Notes under the pieces: model-generated
Database searches by the model: none
What the model was told of the DNA's origin: nothing
What the model saw: the letters and a program-made list of their open reading frames with translations, nothing else
Shown: piece by piece, positions 43,401 through 51,433 of the stretch
Position numbering within the stretch: the first letter of the stretch is position 1
How the letters are laid out: each line of letters begins with the position of its first letter
Assembly (NCBI GenBank): GCA_023664665.1
Contig: JAMPEY010000019.1
Coordinates: 1 to 57,812, forward strand
Source of the DNA: Lachnoclostridium sp.
GTDB lineage: Bacteria > Bacillota > Clostridia > Lachnospirales > Lachnospiraceae
Direction of reading: 5' to 3'
Length of the DNA: 57,812 bases
Position numbers and translations under genes: made by a program

Positions 43401-45822
43401 TTGTGGTTAATCCGGTCTTATTTTCCCCTATATTGGCAATTGTAGGATAAGCAACCAGCTCCTGCTTCTTTGTGCTGGCGTTATACTTCACCGCCAGATT
43501 GGAAGGCCAGCCGCTGAAATAAGTAATATAGGCAGGACCCGTCTGGTCATTATAATCAATGTTATTATCGGGATTCATGGCATACTTGAACGCCTCAAAG
43601 TTGGGGGAGATGGGTCCCTCAAAAAACAGCTGCGGCATTTTATCCAAGGTACATGAATGCCCCGTCCTCACCTCCTGAGTCGCAAAGGCGCCTGCCCCGA
43701 TGGACAACGGTCTGTCGGGATTCGTCCTGTCATATTCAAAAGTAACCGTTCTTAAATTGTGGCACCCTTTAAAAGCCCCTGCTTCAATTTCCGAGATGGA
43801 AGCGGGTATGGTCACGCTCTTCAAGTTACAGTTATTCTGAAAACTCTCCTTGCCTATGGAAGTAATCCGGCAGGGTCCGATTGCCCCCGGTATGGTCACA
43901 TTCTCCATGCCGCTGTCAATGGATACATACAAAAGCGTATCCGGAGAAGTTCCGCCGTTATACTGCGCCTGATAAGTTGCCATGTAAGGGTTTTTCATTT
44001 CCGTATCGTCAGCATTATAGGATATGCTGGTTATCTCGTATATGTCCTTATTGTAGAACTTAAAGGCAAACTGATTATCCCTTGCCATCTTGTGCAAATC
44101 TGTTTCCGCTCTTCCGCTGGTGCTGTTTTCCGGTCCTTCAAAATAAAAGTCCGTATTGCCCACGGCGAGCAGCTCCTGCCGGAACTTCTCCAGCGTGTAG
44201 TCCGAATTCGTGCCGTTCTCCGTGATATCTTCATCATCCACAAAAGTAAAGGCATTGTCACTTCCCAATTCGGACTCGGGAAGGTCATGCTTTACATACC
44301 GTAAGCTTCTGCATGCCTGAATCGTGCTGATGGGCAGCTTTTCCTTCAGGGTCTTGGGGAATGTCAAGGATGACAGGCTGCTGCAGTCCTTGAAAACAAA
44401 ATATCCCAATCTCCTTAAACGGCTGCTCAAATCGATACTGGTAAGGGCATTGCATCCTTCAAACGCCGAATCCCCGATAACCTGTACCGTCCACGGCATC
44501 TTAAACTGGCGCAGATTGACACAGTTTTCAAAGGTATGGGCTCCTATAGCCAGCAAACCTTCATCCAGCAAAGTTACCTGCGCCAAGCTTGCGCACTCCG
44601 CAAAGGCATAATCTCCGATTGTATTCATGGGGCTGGTGAAAGTCACATTTTGGATACTGCTTCCGTAAAAAGCATAGTCCCCGATACCGATGAGATTCTT
44701 TCCGAAGGTTATGTGCGTAATGCTGGCGGTAGTACCGATGGAGCCCTTCTTATCCCTTGAGAAAATACCGTCCGCCGATTTGGTAATGTAATTCTCGGTA
44801 ACAGTATACTCCTTTGTTTCTTCACTATATTCGGTTACCTGATTGCCGATATAGGTAACGGGAATATTCACATATCTTTTACCTTCTGTCTCCGTCACGC
44901 GCTGGTAGGATTGGTTTGTTGTAGGTGCGGGGGTGACGCCGGTGGCATCATAATTGCCGTCATAGTACAGCCCCTGCGCTCCGCTCTCCATGGGCGCCCA
45001 TTTGGACTTATCGCCCGCAAGGCAGGGTTTATATACCTCGCCCTCGTACTTCTTCAGGGGATATACGATTTCCTCCCTTGTCGCCTCGGTGCCGCTTACG
45101 GTTGTGGTTACTTTCTCGTATTTGTATGCCGTAGCCTCCGGATTCGTGGTATAGTAAACCCACTGCTCCGAGATGCCGCTGCCGATAATTTCACCTACAT
45201 GGCTTAACTCAGGGGGCCTTTTCGCCAGATCTCCCGAACCGTTGGGGTCTAACACCATATATCCGTACAGGGTAACCTGTGTGCCTGTTGTTTCATCCTT
45301 CTCCACTCTCGTATACTGATCCATTGTCTTGTAGTAGAGGTAGCCCCTGCTGCCCCATGCGCAGGGATATCCGTTATAAATGCGGTAAACATCCACCGTA
45401 TCCGGAATCAGCAATCTTCCCGTGCGCTGCGCCTCCAGACCGGTTTCACTTCCTGTGCTGAAATTCAGGATGATGGCTCCCTCCGGCGTCGTCAGCGTCG
45501 TATTGCTTTTATAGAGTGCAAACTGAAAGGCGCTGTCCTCACTGTAATACACCACGGAATCCTGTCCCGTCGTAGGTACTGTGGGAATCGTATATTCGGC
45601 ATTCGGTCCCGTAGCCGTGGGGGAGTCCTCAATCCAGACCTTTGTGCCCCGCTCGGTCGTTCCGCCGGTGGACTGGGTGCCCGTCCATGCCTGCAGCCCG
45701 TCCACGGGAATCGCCGCTACCACAATCGCCGAAACGAGGAACAGCGTTCCCAATGTCTTGCGGACGCTCCTTTTCAGTCTCCTCTTGCTTTTCTTTGTTG
45801 TCTTGCTCTCTGTCTTTGCCAT
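40489..45822 (-). CDS. Giant BspA-LRR cell-wall protein with InlB-type repeats and TPKTG sorting signal
   Basis: 1777 residues. N-terminal Lys/Arg-rich signal with hydrophobic core (about residues 26-42), LRR_5 blocks (about 360-480 and 650-1180), tandem InlB-B-type repeats (each with VTFQDWDG and FKGWSGDTSN or FQSWSGDTSN, near-identical units 75 residues apart), a Asp/Asn/Lys tract, another beta repeat, and a C-terminal domain shared with the 722-residue neighbour. It ends TPKTGDG, a hydrophobic stretch and a Lys-rich tail, a sortase-B-type sorting signal variant. The AAGGAGCAG ribosome site lies in the end of the sortase gene, three bases upstream of it. Confidence 0.87.
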   Translation of the reverse strand: MAKTESKTTKKSKRRLKRSVRKTLGTLFLVSAIVVAAIPVDGLQAWTGTQSTGGTTERGTKVWIEDSPTATGPNAEYTIPTVPTTGQDSVVYYSEDSAFQFALYKSNTTLTTPEGAIILNFSTGSETGLEAQRTGRLLIPDTVDVYRIYNGYPCAWGSRGYLYYKTMDQYTRVEKDETTGTQVTLYGYMVLDPNGSGDLAKRPPELSHVGEIIGSGISEQWVYYTTNPEATAYKYEKVTTTVSGTEATREEIVYPLKKYEGEVYKPCLAGDKSKWAPMESGAQGLYYDGNYDATGVTPAPTTNQSYQRVTETEGKRYVNIPVTYIGNQVTEYSEETKEYTVTENYITKSADGIFSRDKKGSIGTTASITHITFGKNLIGIGDYAFYGSSIQNVTFTSPMNTIGDYAFAECASLAQVTLLDEGLLAIGAHTFENCVNLRQFKMPWTVQVIGDSAFEGCNALTSIDLSSRLRRLGYFVFKDCSSLSSLTFPKTLKEKLPISTIQACRSLRYVKHDLPESELGSDNAFTFVDDEDITENGTNSDYTLEKFRQELLAVGNTDFYFEGPENSTSGRAETDLHKMARDNQFAFKFYNKDIYEITSISYNADDTEMKNPYMATYQAQYNGGTSPDTLLYVSIDSGMENVTIPGAIGPCRITSIGKESFQNNCNLKSVTIPASISEIEAGAFKGCHNLRTVTFEYDRTNPDRPLSIGAGAFATQEVRTGHSCTLDKMPQLFFEGPISPNFEAFKYAMNPDNNIDYNDQTGPAYITYFSGWPSNLAVKYNASTKKQELVAYPTIANIGENKTGLTTKDNSGVDVDIKWSDLNYIKTVPSYAEIFTPSSGVLDIKAAFNAYLDGSNNEITGSQRILIENVLNLNLPEGINGVTWFSASSSADSGAVGVPAAGKVSLFTLNERAEAGSGMPPRLIGSKTVITNGMEIGDRTFEDCDTLKTAYIQGNTTALGDYAFAGCGELSEVEIPTAMSQMGKRPFTGCPKLESVSCPSSEYFTCNNSILYGSAADGSMTRVIECLEGRRTSSIRGQDLAGATEMAEEAFAGTGVTDVDFRESTIQQIPEGAFQYTKRLTTVQLPYDLERISKNAFSDSGIANVDFIGDNLRNIDSDAFGNTMDGEYAGMTDISRLNFAAQKGSEAEKYAKDKNIPFTEIEAVAYYTVEFYADDMKTLLYSEPHVRNGTSVDVDRLMEEGLINVPSQPGKKVIWMPPNYNPVVGNPGETTIKIYAQYVDDESLNYTVTFVDNDFSTIDTQSVSPSGRVSIPYMKPKDGVAFSGWVCVTEPKYDVEELAQSAANLTSDVTFLAQYGEASGFLVTFQDWDGSILWAKPGVQAGESVVYPIETFGTPRRTGYVFKGWSGDTSNITKDVTVFAIYDPSPDNPDNPEKGFTVTFQDWDGSVLWAKEGVQAGESVAYPTDRFGTPRREGYTFQSWSGDTSNVTSNMTVFAIYVPNASPDDNNKDDDNKDDNKDDNKDYYTLTVRNGSGSGSYLAGSQAIIVANDPAAGQEFKNWTIEPTDTKIASTGISATVITMPEKNVTVVANYQAKSSTSSGSGTTVSGNTTNRPGTTGTVSNGGTTVVINKNGLSNTGVVSATVNGSSDNFTVKVSESSVASEAVVRALMAEYANDLTNIVYFPMDISLYDSTGQKKITDTTGLKITITLPLPDALKEYAGNNKVAGVVNNRLDKLTPKFTTISGVPCITFTAEHFSPYVIYVDTRNLSANGAIDSTPKTGDGIHPKWFLSSGLGCLSLVFFMQKDKKKVKKTVKAKA
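41370..41440 (-). repeat. Asp/Asn/Lys codon repeat
   Basis: Low-complexity tract (GATGATAATAAG-like units on the minus strand) encoding DDNNKDDDNKDDNKD. Slippage could change linker length in frame. Confidence 0.6.
41446..41870 (-). repeat. Two near-identical 225-base repeats (InlB-type modules)
   Basis: Copies about 225 bases (75 codons) apart encode VTFQDWDG...GWSGDTSN modules and share long identical DNA stretches, for example GGAACCGTCCCAATCCTGGA near 41603 and 41828. Recombination could change the copy number. Confidence 0.75.
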
Positions 45823-45824
45823 TT

Positions 45825-47006
45825 TTACTGCTCCTTTGCTTGAACCTTCTTCGCCACTACTACAAATCTGCCGTTTTTCTCCTGATAATCACAGGTGGAC
45901 AGAGTCAGAAGCTGGTCGCCATATTCTGCGGTAACGCCTGTGTCATACAGGGACATTTCCGCCATTTCCTGCATATTAGAATCAAATTCCTGTTCACTGA
46001 ACGCATCAATGAACTGATAATACTTGAATGTGATTTCTCCTTCACTATATACTTTTGAACGAAACACATACATCACCTGATAGATGCCTGTTTCGTAAAT
46101 CGTATCAAAATTTATGTACGGATGCTTCTCGCAAAACTCCTTTTTTTCATAATCTTCCAGCTTGGCAAACATCTGACCGCTCACCATATTATGCCCGTAT
46201 AAAATGAAATTGGTGCTGGGCTTTAACACATCGCAGTCCTTATCCATGAAGATGGTGCCGTTTTTATCATACTCCTGATTGATGTTATGAGTCAGATAAT
46301 ACTCGTTATCCGTAGTCTGCATAACAGGATAGTTTATCTTTGTATCGTCAATTTGGAGCCATCCGATTAGTTTTTTATTTTTATTTAATAAATTTTTATA
46401 TTTTTCCAGCACCTCCGGAGCTTCTCCGGTCTGGTCAACATAATGTATCACCACAGGGCTGTCGTCCTGCACCGGCCCCGGCGTCTCTGCCTCCGCGTCC
46501 TTCTCCTTAAGCTCGCTCCACTGGTCATAAGTGGTATTGGTGCGGTACATATGATAAGAATAAAATCCAAAATATCCCAGACTGCATACCGCAAAGAGAC
46601 TGCATGCCAAAATGAGAAGCCTGCGGTTTCTCTCACGCTGTTTCAGCATCTTTTGCACATAGGCGTCGTCGACTTCTATAGCCGGCTGCACTTTTTTCCC
46701 TTCCGGTGCCTTTGTCTCCTTCGCCTTTCCCTGCATTTTGGATTTGCGCTTTGCACCGTCCCGGGGATTTGCCTGTGCTTTCTTTATCCTTTCTTCTATC
46801 TCATCTTTAAAATCCTGCTCCAGCAGTGTATAAAAATGATATTTCCCACTATTCAGTTCTGCCTTAAGCTGCTTTAACTGCTCCGGATTCTCTCCCCGCA
46901 GTCTGTCCCGCAGCTTATCAATCGTCTCCTTGTCTTTGCAGGCTCTCTTATAATCCGACTCCGTACGGAACTGCCTGCCCTCTACGATATAAGCCTTATC
47001 CGTCAT
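45825..47006 (-). CDS. srtB: Class B sortase with long cytoplasmic N-terminus
   Basis: 393 residues. The N-terminal 130 residues are charged and helical (Lys/Glu/Arg-rich) and face the cytoplasm; one membrane helix lies near residues 131-152. The sortase domain (about 190-390) has the catalytic cysteine in TLSTCDY, histidine in ILYGHNM and arginine in NGRFVVVAKK. It would attach the TPKTG-ended neighbour to the wall. Typical SrtB enzymes are about 240 residues; the extension is unusual. Strong promoter at 47055-47083. First gene of a three-gene operon. Confidence 0.9.
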   Translation of the reverse strand: MTDKAYIVEGRQFRTESDYKRACKDKETIDKLRDRLRGENPEQLKQLKAELNSGKYHFYTLLEQDFKDEIEERIKKAQANPRDGAKRKSKMQGKAKETKAPEGKKVQPAIEVDDAYVQKMLKQRERNRRLLILACSLFAVCSLGYFGFYSYHMYRTNTTYDQWSELKEKDAEAETPGPVQDDSPVVIHYVDQTGEAPEVLEKYKNLLNKNKKLIGWLQIDDTKINYPVMQTTDNEYYLTHNINQEYDKNGTIFMDKDCDVLKPSTNFILYGHNMVSGQMFAKLEDYEKKEFCEKHPYINFDTIYETGIYQVMYVFRSKVYSEGEITFKYYQFIDAFSEQEFDSNMQEMAEMSLYDTGVTAEYGDQLLTLSTCDYQEKNGRFVVVAKKVQAKEQ

Positions 47007-47054
47007 GACTCATCCCTACATCTTATTAAAAGCGCCTTAAACATATTGATATTA

Positions 47055-47083
47055 ATTATATCACATAATTCATCCTATGTCTA
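47055..47083 (-). promoter_or_regulatory. Sigma-A promoter of the sortase-LRR operon
   Basis: TAGACA (47078-47083), 17 bases, perfect TATAAT (47055-47060) on the minus strand. The srtB ribosome site AGGGATGAG follows, then ATG 47006. Confidence 0.8.
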
Positions 47084-47184
47084 TTTTACTATATGTCGAA
47101 ATTTATGCAAGTCTTTTATCCACATATTGTAGGAAATTTTTTTCTATTTTTTTAATTTTTCCCAAAAGTCCGTTTTTGTAAGAA

Positions 47185-47212
47185 ACATTGACATGCTACA
47201 ACGCATAGAATA
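47185..47212 (+). promoter_or_regulatory. Sigma-K-like promoter of the Cys-rich protein gene
   Basis: AC at 47185-47186, 17 bases, CATAGAATA (47204-47212), which matches the sigma-K -10 consensus CATANNNTA. A sigma-A reading fits less well. Consistent with a late mother-cell spore protein. Confidence 0.5.
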
Positions 47213-47241
47213 AACCATAACTAAAACATGGAGGCAAAAAA

Positions 47242-47484
47242 ATGAGCGATTTAAGCGCTACCAACTGTGGCTGCTCTAACAATTCCTGCAATAATAACAG
47301 CCTGTTCGGGGGTAACAACAGCTGCATTTGGATCATCCTGCTGCTGTTCTTCTGCGGCGGCAACAACGGCTGTGGAAACGGTTTGTTCGGCAACAATAAT
47401 GACAACAACTGCTGCGAGTGGATTATCTGGCTTTTGATTCTCTCCTCTTGCTGCGGCGGCAACAACGGCTGCGGCTGCAACTAA
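47242..47484 (+). CDS. Cys/Asn/Gly-rich small protein (chorion-class high-cysteine, HCB type)
   Basis: 80 residues, 14 cysteines, two hydrophobic runs (CIWIILLLFFCGG, CEWIIWLLILSSCCGG) between Asn/Gly/Cys-rich segments. Similar proteins in Lachnospiraceae carry the odd label chorion class high-cysteine HCB protein 13, though none is tested. The composition suits a cross-linked coat component or membrane-active peptide. GGAGG (47230-47234) precedes the ATG. The promoter looks like sigma-K, so a spore-coat role is the best inference. Confidence 0.8.
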   Translation: MSDLSATNCGCSNNSCNNNSLFGGNNSCIWIILLLFFCGGNNGCGNGLFGNNNDNNCCEWIIWLLILSSCCGGNNGCGCN

Positions 47485-47551
47485 TCGGAGCCAAATCTTT
47501 AAAAAGCAGCACTGTCATGCTCCGGCATAAGGCAGCTTGACTGTCATGTCA

Positions 47552-47581
47552 AAAAACAGGCTCCTTCGGGAGTCTGTTTTT
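47552..47581 (+). terminator. Rho-independent terminator after the Cys-rich gene
   Basis: ACAGGCTCC, TTCG tetraloop, GGAGTCTGT (one G-T pair) flanked by an A run and TTTTT. Placed 70 bases after the stop. Confidence 0.9.
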
Positions 47582-47694
47582 CTATCACAATCATCATCCG
47601 CCCTGCATGTTCATAAAATATAGAAGAATCATATATAGCCAAAAACACTTTCCGATTAGGAAGAGTATGCATAAAAACAACCGCGGGCACTGCG

Positions 47695-47713
47695 CTACGC
47701 GGAATCCGCGTAG
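47695..47713 (+). repeat. Leader hairpin of the Met-rich gene
   Basis: CTACGCGG, AAT, CCGCGTAG: perfect 8-bp stem two bases before the purine-rich ribosome site (AAAGAGGGAT) of the gene at 47728. Confidence 0.6.
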
Positions 47714-47727
47714 AAAAGAGGGATGTC

Positions 47728-48273
47728 ATGGAAGAAAAAGAATTGGATAAGGTTACCGCTTTTGACACCCTTTTTACCACAAACCGCATCCGGATGTACA
47801 AGGTACTCCTCTCCTATCTGCCCCCTTCCTTCCAAAGAAACCTTGCCGTATATATCAAGCTTTCCGAACTCCATTACACTCTTTCGTTTTTTAACCGCCA
47901 TCCCCGCGCAAATCTGTGCGGCTCGCCGTACGGTCCACCTTTCGGTTCTTTCCCCGCCAATGGGCAGCGTTCTTCCTCTCCTATCACGGGGCAGGGATTT
48001 TCCTTCATGGACAACGAAGGGTTTTCCCGGCTTTTTGACGATATCTCCCCCTATTTATCCCAGAGAGAGCAAAATCGTCTGGCACAAATGAAAAACATAA
48101 TGCAGAGCATGAAAAACATGCAGGAAATGATGGAGATGATGGAAATAATGAAATCTCTTTTTCCTGAAGATACGGGAAACTTTGACAATATGAATTTTGA
48201 TCCGTCCATGCTGACACAAATCATGCAGATGATGAACTCCACATTCGATGACAAAACACCACCCGAAACATAA
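47728..48273 (+). CDS. Met-rich helical protein, unknown
   Basis: 181 residues. The N-terminal 60 residues look globular (FQRNLAVYIKLSELHYTLSFF), a proline/glycine-rich middle follows, and the C-terminal third has 17 methionines (MKNIMQSMKNMQEMMEMMEIM and more), an amphipathic Met-rich helix. No signal peptide. Its partner at 48341 also contains Met-rich helices. Not recognised. Possible roles in sporulation or membrane contact are guesses from the neighbouring gene. Confidence 0.7.
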   Translation: MEEKELDKVTAFDTLFTTNRIRMYKVLLSYLPPSFQRNLAVYIKLSELHYTLSFFNRHPRANLCGSPYGPPFGSFPANGQRSSSPITGQGFSFMDNEGFSRLFDDISPYLSQREQNRLAQMKNIMQSMKNMQEMMEMMEIMKSLFPEDTGNFDNMNFDPSMLTQIMQMMNSTFDDKTPPET

Positions 48274-48303
48274 TAAGTACAGCCAAACAATATTTTTCTT
48301 ATT

Positions 48304-48340
48304 TTGTGCCGCCAACCAAAGGGCGGCGGAACGGAGGATT
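48304..48340 (+). promoter_or_regulatory. Hairpin-GGAGGATT leader of the gene at 48341
   Basis: TTTGTGCCGCC, a 7-base loop AACCAAA and GGGCGGC pair before CGGAACGGAGGATT and the ATG. Nearly the same sequence precedes the tepA start on the other strand, and shorter versions precede fhs, leuS and the GT2 gene. Confidence 0.6.
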
Positions 48341-48640
48341 ATGATGAATCATTTTGATAATAAAAACAACCGTCCCCCATGGATGGAGGATGAACTGGTG
48401 CGGAACATTCCCAAAGAAAAACTGGACTTTCTCAGCAGACTGTTTATAGAAGGACATGGCAAAAGCCAAAAAGAAATGATGGCATATCTTATGCCCATGA
48501 TGGCGCGGGCAAAAAAAGAAAACCTCTCTTTCTCCCCGCAGGAGATGACCGCTGCCATAGCCGCCATCAAAAAATACAGCACTCAGGAAGAATTGTCCCA
48601 GATTGACAAAATACTATCAAAAACCCGGAACAATCAATAA
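48341..48640 (+). CDS. Small helical protein, unknown
   Basis: 99 residues from the ATG at 48341 (48344 equally close to the GGAGG). Soluble, helical, with MMAYLMPMMARAKKENLSFSPQEM in the middle and acidic/basic ends. Paired with the Met-rich gene just upstream by position and composition. Not recognised. A related annotation for both, from similarity of style only, would be spore or coat helper proteins; this is not supported by a motif. Confidence 0.62.
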   Translation: MMNHFDNKNNRPPWMEDELVRNIPKEKLDFLSRLFIEGHGKSQKEMMAYLMPMMARAKKENLSFSPQEMTAAIAAIKKYSTQEELSQIDKILSKTRNNQ

Positions 48641-48656
48641 TCCGGAATGCAGCAAA

Positions 48657-48678
48657 GGGCGGCGCAGGAGCGCCGCCC
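48657..48678. terminator. GC hairpin between convergent genes
   Basis: GGGCGGCGC, AGGA, GCGCCGCCC: perfect 9-bp stem between the 48341 gene (+) and leuS (-). No long T run, so terminator strength is uncertain. Confidence 0.55.
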
Positions 48679-48713
48679 GGTACCCTTCATCCCGTGCTTT
48701 TTCTTACTTTCTC

Positions 48714-51245
48714 TTACTTCACCACAATATTCACAATCTTGCCCGGCACATAAATCTCCTTCACAACCGTGCCCGAAAGCTTATCCCCCAATGCCTCTTT
48801 CGCCTGCAGAATAACATTCTCCTTCGCCTCATCCTTGGCAATTTGAATAGTCCCTCTAACCTTGCCGTTTACCTGCACGGCAATCTCAATGACACTCTCT
48901 ACCGTCTTAGCTTCCTCGTATTTTGGCCAAGTATTCTGATAGAGCCTGCCCTCATATCCCGCCGTCTGCCATAATTCCTCTGTAATATGGGGCGCGATGG
49001 GATTTAACAGAGTAAGCAGTGTCTTATACTCTCCCCTTGTCACGGCATTCTTCTTATAAAAATCATTGATAAGCGCCATCATGGCTGCGATTGCCGTATT
49101 GTATTTCAGACTCTCAAAGTCATTTCCGACCTTCTTGATAGTCTGGTGCATCTTCGTTTCCATATCCTTGCTGTACTCATCGCCATCCACCAGAATATCC
49201 TGCAGCTTCCACACTCTTTCAAGGAATCTGCGGCATCCCTTAACGCCGTCCTCGCTCCATGCCGCGCTTAACTCAAACGCGCCGATAAACATTTCATAGG
49301 TCCTCAGGGTATCCGCACCGTAATCCCTCACGATATCATCCGGATTTACCACATTTCCAAGACTCTTTGACATCTTAACCACAGGGTGGTCCGCCATCTC
49401 ACCATACTTTTCCCTCAAGGCAGCCTTCGCCGCTTCCTCACTTCCGTACTCACCAAGCAGCTCCTGCTGTTTCGATGCAGGAAGATTCTGGAAGCTGTGA
49501 GGATTTAACCCCAAAATCATGCCATGGCTGGTTCTCTTCTGATAAGGCTCCGGACAAGGCACCACACCTTCATCATATAAAAACCTGTGCCAGAATCTGG
49601 AATACAATAAATGCAGGGTGGTATGCTCCATTCCGCCGTTATACCAATCCACAGGCATCCAATAATCTAAAGCTTCCTTGCTGGCAAGCGCCTTGTCATT
49701 TAAGGGGTCCGTATAACGCAGGAAATACCATGATGAACCCGCCCACTGAGGCATGGTGTCCGTTTCCCTCTTTGCCGGACCGCCACAGCAAGGACAAGTG
49801 GTATTTACCCAATCCGTCATGGCTGCCAGAGGGGATTCGCCATTATCCGTAGGCATATAGCTCTCAACCTCCGGAAGCTCCAAAGGAAGCTCGCTCTCGT
49901 CCAGAGGTACATAACCGCATTTCTCACAATGTACAATGGGAATTGGTTCGCCCCAATAACGCTGTCTGGAAAATACCCAGTCTCTGAGCTTGTAATTGGT
50001 CTTCCTTGTGCCGATTTTCTTTTCTTCCAAGAAAGCAATAATCTTTTCCTTTGCATCCGCCACGGAAAGCCCGTCAAGGAACTCAGAATTTACCAAAGTG
50101 CCTGTAGCCACATCAGTATAAACCGCCTCCTGCACGCTTACGGGACTTCCTGCCACCACTTCGATAATGGGCAGATTAAATTTCTTTGCAAAATCCCAGT
50201 CTCTCTCGTCATGGGCAGGCACCGCCATAATGGCGCCCGTTCCATAGGTGATAAGCACATAGTCGGAAATCCAGATAGGAATTTCCTTGCCGTTTACCGG
50301 ATTCGTAGCCGTAATGCCCTCGAGGGGTACCCCAGTCTTATCCTTGGCAAGCTCCGTGCGCTCAAAATCGGATTTTCTTGCCGCCATCTCCCGATAAGCC
50401 GCCACCGCATCCCAATTGCGGATTTCATCCTTATACTTGTCAACCAGAGGATGCTCCGGTGCCACCACCATATAAGTCGCACCGAAAAGGGTGTCCGGTC
50501 TGGTGGTATAAACACGGAGTTTATCGTCTTTTCCGGTGAGGGCAAAGTCAACCTCCGCACCTTGGGATTTTCCGATCCAATTCTTCTGGGAAACCTTGAC
50601 CCTTTCAATATAATCCACGCTTTCAAGCCCTTCTAACAGCTTGTCGGCATACTCGGTAATCTTTAACATCCACTGGCTCTTAACCTTCCTCACTACCTCG
50701 GAGCCGCATCTTTCGCAGACGCCGTTTACCACCTCTTCATTCGCAAGGCCTACCTTGCAGGAGGTACACCAATTGATGGGCATTTCGGATTTATAAGCAA
50801 GTCCCGCCTTAAACAGCTTTAAGAAAATCCACTGCGTCCATTTATAATACCCCGTCTCCGTGGTATTGACCTCCCTGTCCCAATCGAAGGAATAACCAAG
50901 GGAATGCAGCTGCTGCTTAAATCTTTCCACATTATTCTTGGTGACAATCCTTGGGTGGATGTGGTTCTGGATTGCATAGTTTTCCGTGGGCAGTCCAAAA
51001 GCATCCCACCCCATGGGATAAAGCACATTATAGCCCTGCATTCTTCTCTTCCTTGCCACAATATCAAGCGCCGTATAGGGTCTGGGATGCCCCACATGAA
51101 GCCCCTGCCCCGAAGGGTAGGGGAACTCCACTAATGCATAATATTTCGGCTTGGAATAATCTTCAGAAGTCTTGAATGCCTTCTCATCATCCCATATCTT
51201 CTGCCATTTCTGTTCCACCTCATGGTGGTTGTAAGGTACTGACAT
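48714..51245 (-). CDS. leuS: Leucyl-tRNA synthetase
   Basis: 843 residues from the ATG at 51245; the ATG at 51257 is part of the GGAGG ribosome site itself. Class I enzyme charging tRNA-Leu. HIGH-like motif HVGHP in [23 protein letters not shown]1 editing domain (about residues 220-420), zinc-type cysteines CEKCG and CPCCGG. The bacterial length is standard. No T-box leader seen. Preceded by element F and a GGAGGATATT site. Confidence 0.97.
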   Translation of the reverse strand: MSVPYNHHEVEQKWQKIWDDEKAFKTSEDYSKPKYYALVEFPYPSGQGLHVGHPRPYTALDIVARKRRMQGYNVLYPMGWDAFGLPTENYAIQNHIHPRIVTKNNVERFKQQLHSLGYSFDWDREVNTTETGYYKWTQWIFLKLFKAGLAYKSEMPINWCTSCKVGLANEEVVNGVCERCGSEVVRKVKSQWMLKITEYADKLLEGLESVDYIERVKVSQKNWIGKSQGAEVDFALTGKDDKLRVYTTRPDTLFGATYMVVAPEHPLVDKYKDEIRNWDAVAAYREMAARKSDFERTELAKDKTGVPLEGITATNPVNGKEIPIWISDYVLITYGTGAIMAVPAHDERDWDFAKKFNLPIIEVVAGSPVSVQEAVYTDVATGTLVNSEFLDGLSVADAKEKIIAFLEEKKIGTRKTNYKLRDWVFSRQRYWGEPIPIVHCEKCGYVPLDESELPLELPEVESYMPTDNGESPLAAMTDWVNTTCPCCGGPAKRETDTMPQWAGSSWYFLRYTDPLNDKALASKEALDYWMPVDWYNGGMEHTTLHLLYSRFWHRFLYDEGVVPCPEPYQKRTSHGMILGLNPHSFQNLPASKQQELLGEYGSEEAAKAALREKYGEMADHPVVKMSKSLGNVVNPDDIVRDYGADTLRTYEMFIGAFELSAAWSEDGVKGCRRFLERVWKLQDILVDGDEYSKDMETKMHQTIKKVGNDFESLKYNTAIAAMMALINDFYKKNAVTRGEYKTLLTLLNPIAPHITEELWQTAGYEGRLYQNTWPKYEEAKTVESVIEIAVQVNGKVRGTIQIAKDEAKENVILQAKEALGDKLSGTVVKEIYVPGKIVNIVVK

Positions 51246-51289
51246 AATATCCTCCATTCCGCCGTAAATCTCTTCACTGTATTCTCCAT

Positions 51290-51349
51290 GATTCCGCTCT
51301 GCGGAATCTCAAATTCGGGCGGAGAATGCCCGTATTTGGGGCATTCTCC
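51290..51349 (-). repeat. Two hairpins between element F and leuS
   Basis: GGAGAATGCCC, 7 bases, GGGCATTCTCC (51321-51349), a perfect 11-bp stem, and GATTCCGC, TCT, GCGGAATC (51290-51308), a perfect 8-bp stem. They form the leader part of the leuS transcript after element F. Confidence 0.75.
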
Positions 51350-51433
51350 AGTGTGAGATTAGTACTTCTCCGCGAAGCAGCCTTTGCTGCGAGCAAAAAT
51401 TGCCAAAGGCAATTAGAAGTACTTCTCACACTA
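51350..51433 (-). repeat. CTAAG-type hairpin element F, supplying the fusA2 stop codon
   Basis: On the minus strand it begins TAGTGTGAG and that TAG (51431-51433) is the fusA2 stop. GTGTGAGAAGTACT pairs with AGTAC-TAA-TCTCACAC, with TAA unpaired in the 3' arm. Inside are AATTGCC/GGCAATT and GCAGC/GCTGC hairpins. The core has CTAAT in only one arm, so it lacks the paired CTAAG of the others. Confidence 0.72.

Noticed and set aside
51246..51349. T-box leader for leuS
   Set aside because: No AGGGUGGNACCGCG-type T-box bulge and no specifier loop; the region is explained by element F and two hairpins.
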